From positions 1-64,000 of the forward strand of contig CAZWBA010000013.1 of NCBI GenBank assembly GCA_964631955.1: DNA of 64,000 nt, given 5' to 3'. Of the stretch, positions 33,078 through 42,152 are shown one piece after another; the first letter of the stretch is position 1; every line of letters starts with the position of its first letter. A program made the translations under genes and the position numbers. The notes beneath the pieces were generated by a model. The model worked only from the letters and a program-made list of their open reading frames with translations, made no database searches and was not told where the DNA came from. This stretch comes from CAMLJR01 sp964631955. Its GTDB lineage: Bacteria; Pseudomonadota; Gammaproteobacteria; Pseudomonadales; CAMLJR01.

Positions 33078-34685
33078 ATGGCCACAATCAAATCCAAAAT
33101 TAACACGCGCAGCGAAGAATTTTCGACGAACGCAACCTACATGCAATCGCTGGTCGACGATCTGCGCGACAAACTCGAAACCATCAAACTCGGTGGCGGT
33201 AAAACCTATCAGGAACGCCACACATCACGCGGAAAACTATTACCGCGCGAGCGCATCAATGCGCTGCTCGATCCAGGTTCGCCATTTCTGGAGTTTTCGC
33301 AACTCGCGGCGTACAAGGTGTACGACGAAGATGTGCCCGCAGCGGGAATTATCACCGGTATCGGCCGCGTTTCCGGACAGGAATGTTTGATTGTCTGTAA
33401 CGATGCGACGGTGAAAGGCGGCTCGTACTATCCGCTCACGGTGAAAAAACATTTGCGCGCGCAAACCATCGCCGAACAAAACAATCTGCCGTGCATTTAT
33501 CTCGTCGATTCAGGCGGTGCGAACTTGCCGCGCCAGGACGATGTATTTCCCGATCGCGAACATTTCGGGCGCATTTTCTTCAATCAGGCGAATATGTCGG
33601 CGAAAGGCATTCCGCAAATCGCCTGCGTGATGGGCTCGTGTACGGCGGGCGGTGCGTATGTGCCCGCGATGGCCGATGAATCGATCATCGTGAAAAATCA
33701 GGGCACGATTTTCCTCGCCGGCCCGCCGCTGGTTAAAGCAGCGACCGGCGAAGTGGTGAGCGCGGAAGATCTGGGCGGCGCCGATGTGCATTGCAGAACA
33801 TCGGGCGTATCCGATCACTATGCGCAAAACGACAATCACGCGCTGCAATTAACGCGCGAATGTATCGCACGCCTGAATCGTGTGAAGCCCATACATATGG
33901 ATATCAAGGAATCCGTTGAACCGCTTTATGCGTCCGAAGAAATTTACGGCATCGTGCCGAAAGATTCGCGCAAACCGTACGACGTGCGCGAAGTTATCGC
34001 GCGCATCGTCGATGGCTCCGAATTTCACGAATTCAAAGCCTTGTTCGGTACCACGCTGGTTACAGGCTTCGCGCGTTTATTTGGTTATCCGGTCGGCATC
34101 GTCGCCAACAACGGCATTTTATTTTCCGAATCCGCGCAGAAGGGCGCGCACTTTATCGAACTGTGCGCGCAGCGAAAAATTCCGCTGATCTTTTTGCAGA
34201 ACATCACCGGCTTTATGGTCGGCCAGCAATACGAAGCGGGCGGCATCGCGAAACACGGCGCAAAAATGGTAACCGCGGTTGCGTGCGCGCAAGTGCCGAA
34301 ATTAACGGTATTGATTGGCGGTTCATTCGGCGCAGGCAATTACGGCATGTGCGGTCGCGCGTACGATCCGCGTTTTATGTTCATGTGGCCGAATGCGCGC
34401 ATCTCGGTAATGGGCGGGGAACAGGCAGCGGGCGTCATGGCGCAATTGCGCCGCGAACAACTGGAGAAAAAAGGCGGCACGTTGAGCGCGGAAGAAGAAG
34501 CGGCGATCAAAGAGCCGATTCTCGATACGTACGACAAGCAGGGCCATCCGTATTACGCCTCAGCGCGCTTGTGGGATGACGGCGTAATCGATCCGGCCGA
34601 AACGCGTATGACTCTCGGCCTCGCGTTATCCGCATCACTCAATAAGCCTATCGAGGACACGCAATTCGGCGTGTTCCGAATGTGA
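33078..34685 (+). CDS. liuB: 3-methylcrotonyl-CoA carboxylase, carboxyltransferase (beta) subunit
   Basis: This 535-residue carboxyltransferase has the N-half LGGGKTYQERHTSRGKLLPRERI, VKGGSYYPLTVKKHLRAQ and LVDSGGANLPRQDDVFPD, characteristic of MCC rather than propionyl-CoA carboxylase. The C-half has GGSFGAGNYGMCGRAYDPRF. It transfers carboxyl from biotin to 3-methylcrotonyl-CoA in leucine and isoprenoid breakdown. The alpha subunit follows after a REP-like hairpin (34690-34716). The usual liuA (isovaleryl-CoA dehydrogenase) is not between liuR and this gene. Confidence 0.93.
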   Translation: MATIKSKINTRSEEFSTNATYMQSLVDDLRDKLETIKLGGGKTYQERHTSRGKLLPRERINALLDPGSPFLEFSQLAAYKVYDEDVPAAGIITGIGRVSGQECLIVCNDATVKGGSYYPLTVKKHLRAQTIAEQNNLPCIYLVDSGGANLPRQDDVFPDREHFGRIFFNQANMSAKGIPQIACVMGSCTAGGAYVPAMADESIIVKNQGTIFLAGPPLVKAATGEVVSAEDLGGADVHCRTSGVSDHYAQNDNHALQLTRECIARLNRVKPIHMDIKESVEPLYASEEIYGIVPKDSRKPYDVREVIARIVDGSEFHEFKALFGTTLVTGFARLFGYPVGIVANNGILFSESAQKGAHFIELCAQRKIPLIFLQNITGFMVGQQYEAGGIAKHGAKMVTAVACAQVPKLTVLIGGSFGAGNYGMCGRAYDPRFMFMWPNARISVMGGEQAAGVMAQLRREQLEKKGGTLSAEEEAAIKEPILDTYDKQGHPYYASARLWDDGVIDPAETRMTLGLALSASLNKPIEDTQFGVFRM

Positions 34686-34689
34686 TTTC

Positions 34690-34716
34690 GTCATTCCCGC
34701 GCAGGCGGGAATCCAG
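34690..34716. repeat. GTCATTCCCG-type hairpin repeat
   Basis: GTCATTCCCGCGCAGGCGGG followed by AATCCAG forms a short hairpin (CCCGC/GCGGG). Related copies are at 29683 and 49869. It lies inside the liu operon between the two carboxylase genes. Confidence 0.7.
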
Positions 34717-34789
34717 AAAGCCCGGCAAAACATAGGTTCCCGTTTTCACGGGAGATGGGAGCAGAGCAGCTTCCTAACGGAGTCAAATT

Positions 34790-36817
34790 ATGTTCAACAA
34801 AATTCTCATCGCAAACCGTGGTGAAATTGCCTGTCGCGTGATTAAAACCGCGCGCAAACTCGGCATTCGCACCGTCGCCGTTTATTCCGACGCCGACGTG
34901 AACGCATTGCACGTCGCGATGGCGGACGAAGCCGTTTATATCGGTGCGGCACCGACGCGCGAATCGTATCTGCGTATCGACCGCGTGATCGAAGCTGCGA
35001 AAAAAACCGGCGCGGAAGCGATTCATCCCGGCTACGGTTTTCTCTCCGAAAATTCCGATTTTTGTTTCGCGTGTAAAGAAGCCAATATCGTTTTCATTGG
35101 CCCACCGGTCCCTGCGATCGAAGCGATGGGTTCGAAATCCGCCGCCAAACGCATCATGGAGGCCGCGAAAGTGCCGCTCGTGCCGGGCTATCACGGCGAA
35201 GATCAAAACCCAGAAATTTTGCGCAAAGCTGCGAACGATATGGGTTATCCCGTGCTGCTGAAAGCGACAGCTGGCGGCGGTGGTAAGGGTATGCGTCAGG
35301 TGTGGTCAGCTGGCGAATTCGATGAAGCACTCGCTGCAGCAAAGCGCGAAGCGATGAACAGTTTCGGCGACGACCGCATGCTCGTCGAGAAATATCTGAC
35401 GCGCCCGCGCCACGTCGAAATTCAGGTGTTCTGCGATTCGCACGGCAATGCCGTTTATCTCGCCGAGCGCGATTGCTCGGTGCAGCGTCGTCACCAGAAA
35501 GTGATCGAAGAAGCTCCAGCGCCGGGAATGACACCCGAGTTGCGCAAGCAAATGGGCGAAGCTGCAATTAAAGCGGCGCAGGCGATCAATTATGAAGGCG
35601 CGGGCACCGTCGAATTTTTACTGGATTTCGATGGCTCGTTCTATTTCATGGAAATGAATACGCGTTTGCAGGTCGAGCATCCCGTCACTGAAATGATCAC
35701 CGGGCAGGATCTGGTCGAGTGGCAATTGCGCGTCGCGTTCGGCGAAAAATTGCCGCTCACACAGGAACAAATTCAAATCAGCGGTCACGCCTTCGAAGCG
35801 CGTATTTACGCCGAAGATCCGAACAACGATTTCCTGCCCGTCACCGGCACACTGTCGTTCTTGCAGCCGCCGCTGGAAACCGAACACGTGCGTGTCGATA
35901 CCGGTGTATTGCAAGGCGACGAAGTATCGGTATTTTACGACCCGATGATCGCGAAATTAATCGTGTGGGGCGAAGACCGCGATACGGCACTGCGTCGTTT
36001 AGGTAATGCGTTGAGCGAATATCGCATCAGCGGCATGAAAACCAACGTCGATTTTCTCTATAACCTCGCTACCTGCGAGCCGTTCAAACAAGCCGATCTC
36101 GATACCGGATTTATCGAGAAACATCGCGAGAAAATATTTCATGAAAGCGAACAGGATATTGCGCAGGGCGTTGCGCTCGGCGCGCTATATCTCGTGTTGT
36201 CGCAAGCGCGTAACGCATTGTCGAACGCAGCGGCTTCCGACCCACATTCGCCATGGAATTTCACGAGTGCCTGGCGCCTCAATGAAGCGCATGTGCATCA
36301 ATTTAATTTAACGTTCGGTGGACAAAACTATTCGGTTTCGGTCGAGCAAATCGGCCAGGGCAATGCGACGAGCTACAACATCACGGCGCTCGATAAAACC
36401 GTGCGCGCTCAAGGAAAATTATTGAGCACACCGTCTTCCGGGAATGAGTTGTACGCCGATATCGACGGCTATCGTTCGCGCGTCATCGTCGCCGAACACG
36501 ATGGCGCTTACAGCTTGTACACGCAGAACAGTGCGCTGCAATTTAGCCGTGTCGCGATTGATCTCGGCGAAGAAGATGCAGGTCATGGCGAAGGCGCACT
36601 TACGGCACCGATGAATGGCACCATTGTTACGCTGTTAGTGGAAGCGGGCAGCGACGTGAAAAAAGGCGATGCATTACTCGTGATGGAAGCGATGAAAATG
36701 GAACATACGATTCGCGCACCGCAGGATGGCAAAGTCGTCGAGTTCTATTACGCGAAAGGTAATCTCGTCGCTGGCGGCGCCGAACTCCTCAACTTCGAGA
36801 AGGCGGAGAGTGAATAA
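34790..36817 (+). CDS. liuD: 3-methylcrotonyl-CoA carboxylase, biotin-containing (alpha) subunit
   Basis: This 675-residue protein consists of biotin carboxylase (FNKILIANRGEIACRVIKTAR; GGGGKGMRQV ATP-grasp loop; EMNTRLQVEHPVTE), a linker domain, and a C-terminal biotinyl domain with VMEAMKMEH (biotin-accepting Lys636). It carboxylates biotin with ATP and bicarbonate and hands it to LiuB. Its TAA is directly followed by the ATG of the HMG-CoA lyase gene (TAAATG), so the two are translated in close succession. Confidence 0.93.
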   Translation: MFNKILIANRGEIACRVIKTARKLGIRTVAVYSDADVNALHVAMADEAVYIGAAPTRESYLRIDRVIEAAKKTGAEAIHPGYGFLSENSDFCFACKEANIVFIGPPVPAIEAMGSKSAAKRIMEAAKVPLVPGYHGEDQNPEILRKAANDMGYPVLLKATAGGGGKGMRQVWSAGEFDEALAAAKREAMNSFGDDRMLVEKYLTRPRHVEIQVFCDSHGNAVYLAERDCSVQRRHQKVIEEAPAPGMTPELRKQMGEAAIKAAQAINYEGAGTVEFLLDFDGSFYFMEMNTRLQVEHPVTEMITGQDLVEWQLRVAFGEKLPLTQEQIQISGHAFEARIYAEDPNNDFLPVTGTLSFLQPPLETEHVRVDTGVLQGDEVSVFYDPMIAKLIVWGEDRDTALRRLGNALSEYRISGMKTNVDFLYNLATCEPFKQADLDTGFIEKHREKIFHESEQDIAQGVALGALYLVLSQARNALSNAAASDPHSPWNFTSAWRLNEAHVHQFNLTFGGQNYSVSVEQIGQGNATSYNITALDKTVRAQGKLLSTPSSGNELYADIDGYRSRVIVAEHDGAYSLYTQNSALQFSRVAIDLGEEDAGHGEGALTAPMNGTIVTLLVEAGSDVKKGDALLVMEAMKMEHTIRAPQDGKVVEFYYAKGNLVAGGAELLNFEKAESE

Positions 36818-37714
36818 ATGGCACTGCCGAAACACGTCAAAATTTTCGAAGTCGGTCCGCGCGACGGCTTGCAAAACGAAGCGCAGCAGGTGCCTGCAGA
36901 AATCAAAATCGGTTTGATCGAAAGACTCGCCGACGCGGGAATTCCCGTGATCGAATCGGCGAGCTTCGTGTCGCCGAAATGGGTGCCGCAAATGGCGACC
37001 TCGACCGACGTCATGCAAGGTATCAGGCGCAAACCCGGCGTCATTTATTCCGCGCTCACACCGAACATGAAAGGACTCGAAGCGGCGATCGCTGCGAAGG
37101 TGAGCGAAGTCGCCGTTTTCGGTGCCGCATCGGAAAGTTTCACGCAAAAAAATATCAACTGCTCGATCGCCGAAAGCATCGAGCGCTTTACGCCCGTGCT
37201 CGATGAAGCGAAGAAAAACAATTTAAAAGTGCGCATGTACGTATCGACAGCGTTGGGTTGTCCGTACGAAGGCGATGTATCGGTCGCGAAAGTCGTCGAA
37301 GTGTCGAAACAGTTATACGACATGGGCTGCTACGAAATCGTTATCTGCGACACCATCGGCGTCGCCACACCGGGCAAAGTGAAATCGGTAATCGAAGCCG
37401 TCGCGAACGTGGTTCCACTCGAAGCACTCGCCGTGCATTTTCACGATACGTACGGCCAGGCGCTCGCGAATATTTACGCCGCGCTCGAATGCGGTATCGG
37501 CGTTGTCGATAGCTCAGTCGCAGGACTCGGCGGCTGCCCTTACGCGAAAGGCGCGACGGGAAATGTCGCGACGGAAGATGTGCTGTACATGCTCAACGGT
37601 CTGGGTATTGAAACCGGCGTGAACATGAACGGCTTGCTCGATGCTTCGCGCTATATCAGTGAGTTTTTGAATCGTAGGCCTGCATCAAGGGTCGCTTGTG
37701 CGAAGGGGTTGTAG
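36818..37714 (+). CDS. liuE: hydroxymethylglutaryl-CoA lyase
   Basis: This 298-residue TIM-barrel lyase has VKIFEVGPRDGLQNE at the start, ESASFVSPKWVPQMA, VCDTIGVATP, HFHDTYGQALAN and the active-site GLGGCPYAKGATGNVATEDV with the catalytic Cys. It splits HMG-CoA to acetyl-CoA and acetoacetate, the final step of the liu pathway. The acetoacetate can be activated by the CoA-transferase at 27412-28759. It is the last gene of the operon. Confidence 0.94.
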   Translation: MALPKHVKIFEVGPRDGLQNEAQQVPAEIKIGLIERLADAGIPVIESASFVSPKWVPQMATSTDVMQGIRRKPGVIYSALTPNMKGLEAAIAAKVSEVAVFGAASESFTQKNINCSIAESIERFTPVLDEAKKNNLKVRMYVSTALGCPYEGDVSVAKVVEVSKQLYDMGCYEIVICDTIGVATPGKVKSVIEAVANVVPLEALAVHFHDTYGQALANIYAALECGIGVVDSSVAGLGGCPYAKGATGNVATEDVLYMLNGLGIETGVNMNGLLDASRYISEFLNRRPASRVACAKGL

Positions 37715-37755
37715 TTTTGGGGCGCAATAAGTGAAACGCATTGCGCCCCAACCTA

Positions 37756-39021
37756 TCAAATATCTGCAATATCGGACCATCTTAGATAGAACAACAGATA
37801 AGGATCTCTTATATCCAAAACGTCATTTTCACTATCCCATTCGATGATACTGTTGTTGGCAGATGCATTAGCAATAGTTGCACAGTGATAACAAGCATTA
37901 GTAATGCTTGATCCGCTGGGTGATTCTCCATTACATATCGAGGAAATTCTTTCAAGCAGCGGTTGATATCTAAAATTTAGCCGCGGTGGATCTAGGGAAA
38001 TTGCCTTTAGCAAAAAGCGATAAACATCTCCTTGCCAGCCAAACGTTGATATATAAACTTTTCTATCTGACCCTCGCGTCTTTGGCCCCTCTAGCATTTT
38101 TTCTGCGGTTGAACTGTAGTCAGTAGAGGCAACTGTTCTTCTACAAACTGACTCAAAAAATGCTTTTTCGTAAACCAAGTCAACCTTATTGTTCGAGTCA
38201 GCAGCCTCTCTAATTCCTTTTTCATAACACGCATTTAAACATAGATACTGCATAAGCTGAGGAGATCCAGCAGCTTCTGCAACTAAGCTATCAACTAGTG
38301 CTTCCGTGTAAATCACATTTGCCTTACCAAAACCCTTATAGGCAATCTTTTTCAGAACATCGTTGCCCCAATAATCAAAATCAATTGCAAAAAATCTGCC
38401 TCGCAGATCTGGATTACTTCGAATGACGTCATCTGATCTATACGGGACCGATGCGCAAATAAATTTTACTCCTTGTCGAATTGCTTCCTTTATTTGCTGA
38501 GCCAAATCAGATTGAATTGGGCGCTCGACATAATGGAAATCATCGATAAATACAACAAAATCTGTTCCCGAAAGCTCCGTAATTAATAACTGCAAGTGAT
38601 CAATTGCAAAACTGTCCGTTTCCGTATTTTGTGTTCCATAAGTGCCGGATACTGATGCCTCTCCCTTTACTTTGGCGATCAATATACCGCCCTCAGCCTG
38701 TGCTTTTCCGCCGAGAGTTCCTGATACTGAAGAACTACTGGTGCTTTTTTTATCAATTGGGGTGCCGATAATATTGAATACTCGAAGCCAAAGATCGGTG
38801 GGAGACTTGACGCCTGCGCCTGTAACTTGGATTAAGTTTTCTTTGCCTAGAATTTTTTCAACAAATACTGTTTTTCCAGATTTTGATGGACCGGATATAG
38901 AAACAAGCATTGATCCGTCTTGCAAAGTATCAATTAGCTGCTGTTCTTTGTCTCTCAAATGGTCATCTACAAATGTCCATGTGGGGAATCTTCCAGGGGT
39001 AAACACTTCATTGATTTTCAT
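37756..39021 (-). CDS. low-GC P-loop ATPase of unknown role
   Basis: This 421-residue protein has Walker A GPSKSGKT (residues 44-51) and Walker B FVVFIDDFHYV (Asp160, Asp161), followed by sensor-like RSDDVIRSNPDLRGRFFAID and an alpha-helical region (SLVAEAAGSPQLMQYLCLNACYE), as in STAND/AAA-like ATPases. Residues 92-140 contain a Ser/Gly/Thr-rich insert between the Walker motifs. Codon use and base composition are visibly more AT-rich than the neighbours, indicating recent acquisition. No recognisable effector domain is fused. It may be a defence or regulatory ATPase, but the function is unknown. Confidence 0.75.
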   Translation of the reverse strand: MKINEVFTPGRFPTWTFVDDHLRDKEQQLIDTLQDGSMLVSISGPSKSGKTVFVEKILGKENLIQVTGAGVKSPTDLWLRVFNIIGTPIDKKSTSSSSVSGTLGGKAQAEGGILIAKVKGEASVSGTYGTQNTETDSFAIDHLQLLITELSGTDFVVFIDDFHYVERPIQSDLAQQIKEAIRQGVKFICASVPYRSDDVIRSNPDLRGRFFAIDFDYWGNDVLKKIAYKGFGKANVIYTEALVDSLVAEAAGSPQLMQYLCLNACYEKGIREAADSNNKVDLVYEKAFFESVCRRTVASTDYSSTAEKMLEGPKTRGSDRKVYISTFGWQGDVYRFLLKAISLDPPRLNFRYQPLLERISSICNGESPSGSSITNACYHCATIANASANNSIIEWDSENDVLDIRDPYLLFYLRWSDIADI

Positions 39022-39231
39022 CGGGAGTTTCCTTGTTTTGATATTTATCCATTAAAGTTCGGGACTATTTCTTCGCTGCAAATTACTGTGTTAGGAACGA
39101 CTAATTTAAACCGCTTAAGGAATATCCTTCTCACACCATGTATTTTTTCAGTGTCTAGGCCACTGATACGTCATAGACTAAATACTGTTTGAGAATTTCT
39201 GCATACCCCCGCCCGACTCATATAGCCGAGG

Positions 39232-39486
39232 TTAATAGTGATACCGCAACTGCGCAATCAACAACGATCCATCTGCAACTTTATAAACAATCCGATGCTC
39301 ATCATTAATTCGTCGCGACCAATAACCCGATAACGCATTTTTGAGTGGTTCCGGCTTGCCGATGCCGGCAAACGGCGAGCGCGTGATTTCTTTGATGAGG
39401 GTGTTGATGCGTTCGAGTAATTTTTTGTCGGTTTTTTGCCAATACAAATAGTCGTCCCAGGCCTGTTCGGCAAAAATCAATTTCAC
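39232..39486 (-). CDS. yoeB: YoeB-family mRNA interferase toxin
   Basis: This 84-residue RelE/YoeB-fold toxin keeps all the catalytic residues of E. coli YoeB at the same numbers: Glu46, Arg65, His83 and Tyr84 (C-terminus RYHY). It cleaves mRNA on the ribosome in the A site. Its ATG overlaps the antitoxin stop by four bases (ATGA), the standard coupling for this module. The full length suggests an active toxin. Confidence 0.93.
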   Translation of the reverse strand: MKLIFAEQAWDDYLYWQKTDKKLLERINTLIKEITRSPFAGIGKPEPLKNALSGYWSRRINDEHRIVYKVADGSLLIAQLRYHY

Positions 39487-39734
39487 TTCGCCAGCGTCCT
39501 TTCGTTACCGCGCCCCTCTTCCAGTTCGGAAATCGCTTCGAGCAAGCGGCGAGCATTTTTCGGGCTGCGCAGTAAATAGGAGGTTTCCTCGAGCGCTTTG
39601 TAATCGTCGAGCGACATCATCACCACAGCCTGCTCGCCGTTGCGCGTGATGATGATGGCTTCATGATCATCGCAAACGCGATCCATGGTTTCGGCGAGTT
39701 TGGCGCGGGCGGTGGTATAGGTAATGGCGTCCAT
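39483..39734 (-). CDS. yefM: YefM-family antitoxin
   Basis: This 83-residue Phd/YefM antitoxin starts at ATG 39734 after AGAGGTG (MDAITYTTARAKLAETMDRVCDDHEAIIITRNGEQAVVMMSLDDY). The N-terminal half binds operator DNA and the C-terminal tail (ISELEEGRGNERTLAK) should wrap the toxin. It is upstream of and overlaps yoeB by four bases. The pair is presumably autoregulated. Confidence 0.93.
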   Translation of the reverse strand: MDAITYTTARAKLAETMDRVCDDHEAIIITRNGEQAVVMMSLDDYKALEETSYLLRSPKNARRLLEAISELEEGRGNERTLAK

Positions 39735-39780
39735 AGGGCACCTCTTTAATATGTACAAATAACTGTACATATGCAGGTAG

Positions 39781-40557
39781 TTAATGTCTAGCCTGCCGAT
39801 ACGCCGCAGGCCCGATTCCCATGATCGCCTTGAAGGTTTTCGCGAACGCCGTCTGACTGGTGTAACCGATATCCGCCGCGATATCGCCGATCGCCTTTCG
39901 GGTGTTATCGAGATCGTCGATGGCGCGATAAATTCGTAGGCGCAGGCGGAAATCCTCCCAGCTGATTCCCATCGCTTTTAAAAAATGTCGCCGCAATGAA
40001 CGCTCGGACATGCCGATGGTTTTGCAGACATCGTGCAGCGTGACGTGCGCGAGATTTCTGCGTGTGAAATCGACGATGGCGTTGATGCGCGCATCGTCGC
40101 TCGACGGCAATACCAGCGTGACTTCATGCGCAATCCACTCGCGGCACAGACGCGCGACGCAATTGAAATACGCGATGCCGGTGTCGTCCTCCTCGCCGCG
40201 AATGGGCCAGCGCATCGAATGCATGATCATTTCGCGCATCAGATTCGTGACCGGAACGACGCGCAAACCGACGGCGGGCCAGTCGATCATATCGGTGCTG
40301 AAAAAAATCGAACCCGAGCGCACGTTCTGGATCGCGGTGCGATGCACATGGCCGGCGGGAATCCACGCGGCGAATTGATGCGGAACCTTGTAGCGCGCGG
40401 ACTGATCCTCCACCTCCACCGAGCCCTCGAAGGCATACATCAGCTGGTGCAGGTCGTGAAAATGCCACGGTGTTTCGATTTCCAGACCATCGCTGTTATA
40501 GGCACCCGCGCGAATGGTGCTGCCCGCTGTGCGCATCGGAGAGAAATCCACCGGCAT
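39781..40557 (-). CDS. AraC-family transcriptional regulator with cupin sensor
   Basis: This protein of about 258 residues starts at ATG 40557, with a GTG two codons earlier better spaced from AAGG; the open frame to 41157 overlaps the amidohydrolase and is not coding. An N-terminal cupin (ETPWHFHDLHQLMYAFEGSVEVED) senses the ligand and two HTH motifs close the protein (VTLHDVCKTIGMSERSLRRHFLKAMG; AIGDIAADIGYTSQTAFAKTFKAIMGIGPAAYR). Divergent from the amidohydrolase, it probably regulates that gene. An ANR-type box lies in between. Confidence 0.87.
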   Translation of the reverse strand: MPVDFSPMRTAGSTIRAGAYNSDGLEIETPWHFHDLHQLMYAFEGSVEVEDQSARYKVPHQFAAWIPAGHVHRTAIQNVRSGSIFFSTDMIDWPAVGLRVVPVTNLMREMIMHSMRWPIRGEEDDTGIAYFNCVARLCREWIAHEVTLVLPSSDDARINAIVDFTRRNLAHVTLHDVCKTIGMSERSLRRHFLKAMGISWEDFRLRLRIYRAIDDLDNTRKAIGDIAADIGYTSQTAFAKTFKAIMGIGPAAYRQARH

Positions 40558-40644
40558 GTCCACGTATGACCTTGCTCCACATTGGCCGTCAAAGTGGAAA
40601 GTATGGCCCTTCTCGGCGCGCAGGCCAAATCGCGGCGCGTTAAT

Positions 40645-40658
40645 TTGATCCAGGTCAA
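40645..40658. promoter_or_regulatory. ANR/FNR-type box
   Basis: TTGATCCAGGTCAA is identical to the box at 4122-4135 and lies 37 bp before the amidohydrolase ATG and 88 bp before the divergent AraC gene. Confidence 0.55.
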
Positions 40659-40695
40659 AGCCCCGCAAAAAACCCCACAGCGAAAAGGTGACTGC

Positions 40696-41982
40696 ATGTC
40701 GAAACAATCCACCGCAGAGTCGAAACAATCCACCGCAGAAATGAGCAATTCGGCGCGCAAATACTGGTCGGCGGAAGGCTATACGCCGGGCGGCGTGGTG
40801 CGCGAGGTCGATTACGCGGCCGCCTCGAAGGGTCTGCATCCAAGCCTGCAGGGCATCAAAATCGTCGACTGCGATACACATTTCACCGAAGCGCCCGATC
40901 TGTTCACCTCGCGCGCGCCGGCTGCATTGAAAGACAAAATGCCGCAGGTGCGTCGCGTCGACGGCGTCGACCGCTGGTTCATGGGCGATCGCGATTTCGG
41001 CACGCTCGGCGGCAATGTCATTCGCAATGACAACAACAAACTGCTCGGCCGACTCGCATTTCCCGAACTGGAAGATGCCCATCCCGGCGGCCATCTGGTC
41101 AAACCGCGCCTGCAGGCGATGGACGACATGGGTGTGTGGGCGCAGATTTGCTATCACAACTCGGGCGTGACGCAGGCCGGCGCGCTGATGACGATCGGCG
41201 ACAACGATCTCGCCATCACCGTCATTAAATTATTCAACGATGCAGCCATCGAGCGACAAAAAGAATCGGGCGATCGTTTATTCACGATGGCGCATTTGCC
41301 GATCTGGGATAAGAAGGCGATGGAAGCGGAAGCGCGTCGCTGTATCGATATGGGATTGAAAGGTTTTGTACTGCCAGATACGCCCGAGCGCGTCGGCGTG
41401 CCTTCGTATGTTCACGACTACTGGACGCCGTTTCTCGAAATGTGCGACGCAACCGGCACCCCGCTGAATTTTCATTTGAACGCGGCGATGGACCCGAACA
41501 CGTTGACGTGGGAAGGTTTTTCATTCGAGCAAACGCTATCGGTTGTCGCGACGATGTTTTCAATCGGCAATGCCGCAACGCTCGGCAACTGGATCGTCAG
41601 CGGCCGTCTCGATCAATTTCCGAAATTGAAAATTGCGCTCGTCGAAAGCGGCATGGGCTGGATTCCCTTCGCACTCGAAGCGCTCGAACATCAATTCGAT
41701 GAAATGCTGCCGAGCAAAATCGGTATGTTGAAACGTCGTCCGTGGGATTATTTTCGCGATCAATTCTGGGTGACTTTCTGGTTCGAAAAAATCGCTCCGA
41801 AAATGCTGCTCGATACGATCGGTGTCGACAAGGTGTTATTCGAAACCGATTTTCCGCACCCGACTTCGCTGTATCCCGGTGTGCAGGAACATATTGTGGA
41901 TACACTGGGCGGTTACGATTATGACGTGCGCAAGCGTGTTCTCGAACACAATGCAGCGCAGTTGTACAACCTGCCGTTTTAA
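40696..41982 (+). CDS. amidohydrolase-2 family metal-dependent hydrolase/decarboxylase
   Basis: This 428-residue TIM-barrel protein begins at the ATG at 40696 after AAAAGGTG. IVDCDTHFTEAPDLF supplies the first metal ligands, followed by LNFHLNAAMD (His) and VLFETDFPHPTSLYPG (Asp). This is the ACMSD-like/COG2159 group, which includes decarboxylases and C-C or amide hydrolases. Two exact 7-residue repeats SKQSTAE at the N-terminus come from a 21-bp tandem duplication, so an alternative start after it (ATG 40741) is possible. It is divergent from an AraC regulator. Confidence 0.88.
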   Translation: MSKQSTAESKQSTAEMSNSARKYWSAEGYTPGGVVREVDYAAASKGLHPSLQGIKIVDCDTHFTEAPDLFTSRAPAALKDKMPQVRRVDGVDRWFMGDRDFGTLGGNVIRNDNNKLLGRLAFPELEDAHPGGHLVKPRLQAMDDMGVWAQICYHNSGVTQAGALMTIGDNDLAITVIKLFNDAAIERQKESGDRLFTMAHLPIWDKKAMEAEARRCIDMGLKGFVLPDTPERVGVPSYVHDYWTPFLEMCDATGTPLNFHLNAAMDPNTLTWEGFSFEQTLSVVATMFSIGNAATLGNWIVSGRLDQFPKLKIALVESGMGWIPFALEALEHQFDEMLPSKIGMLKRRPWDYFRDQFWVTFWFEKIAPKMLLDTIGVDKVLFETDFPHPTSLYPGVQEHIVDTLGGYDYDVRKRVLEHNAAQLYNLPF

Positions 41983-41998
41983 TTGAATGGTACGCAAT

Positions 41999-42026
41999 GA
42001 TTCTGCGGCGATACTGCCGCAGAATC
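41999..42026. terminator. stem-loop after amidohydrolase gene
   Basis: A perfect 11-bp stem (GATTCTGCGGC/GCCGCAGAATC) encloses a 6-nt loop 16 bp after the stop. There is no T-run, so termination strength is uncertain. Confidence 0.55.
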
Positions 42027-42152
42027 GATCATGCGCATATGGTTCCGGCATAATTTAATAACTTATGTAAATCGCTCTCGAAAATCCATGTGTTTGGCGC
42101 AGATAGCGCTCGCGCCATTATGTATTGGAAAGAATATATTTTTTCTGATTTA

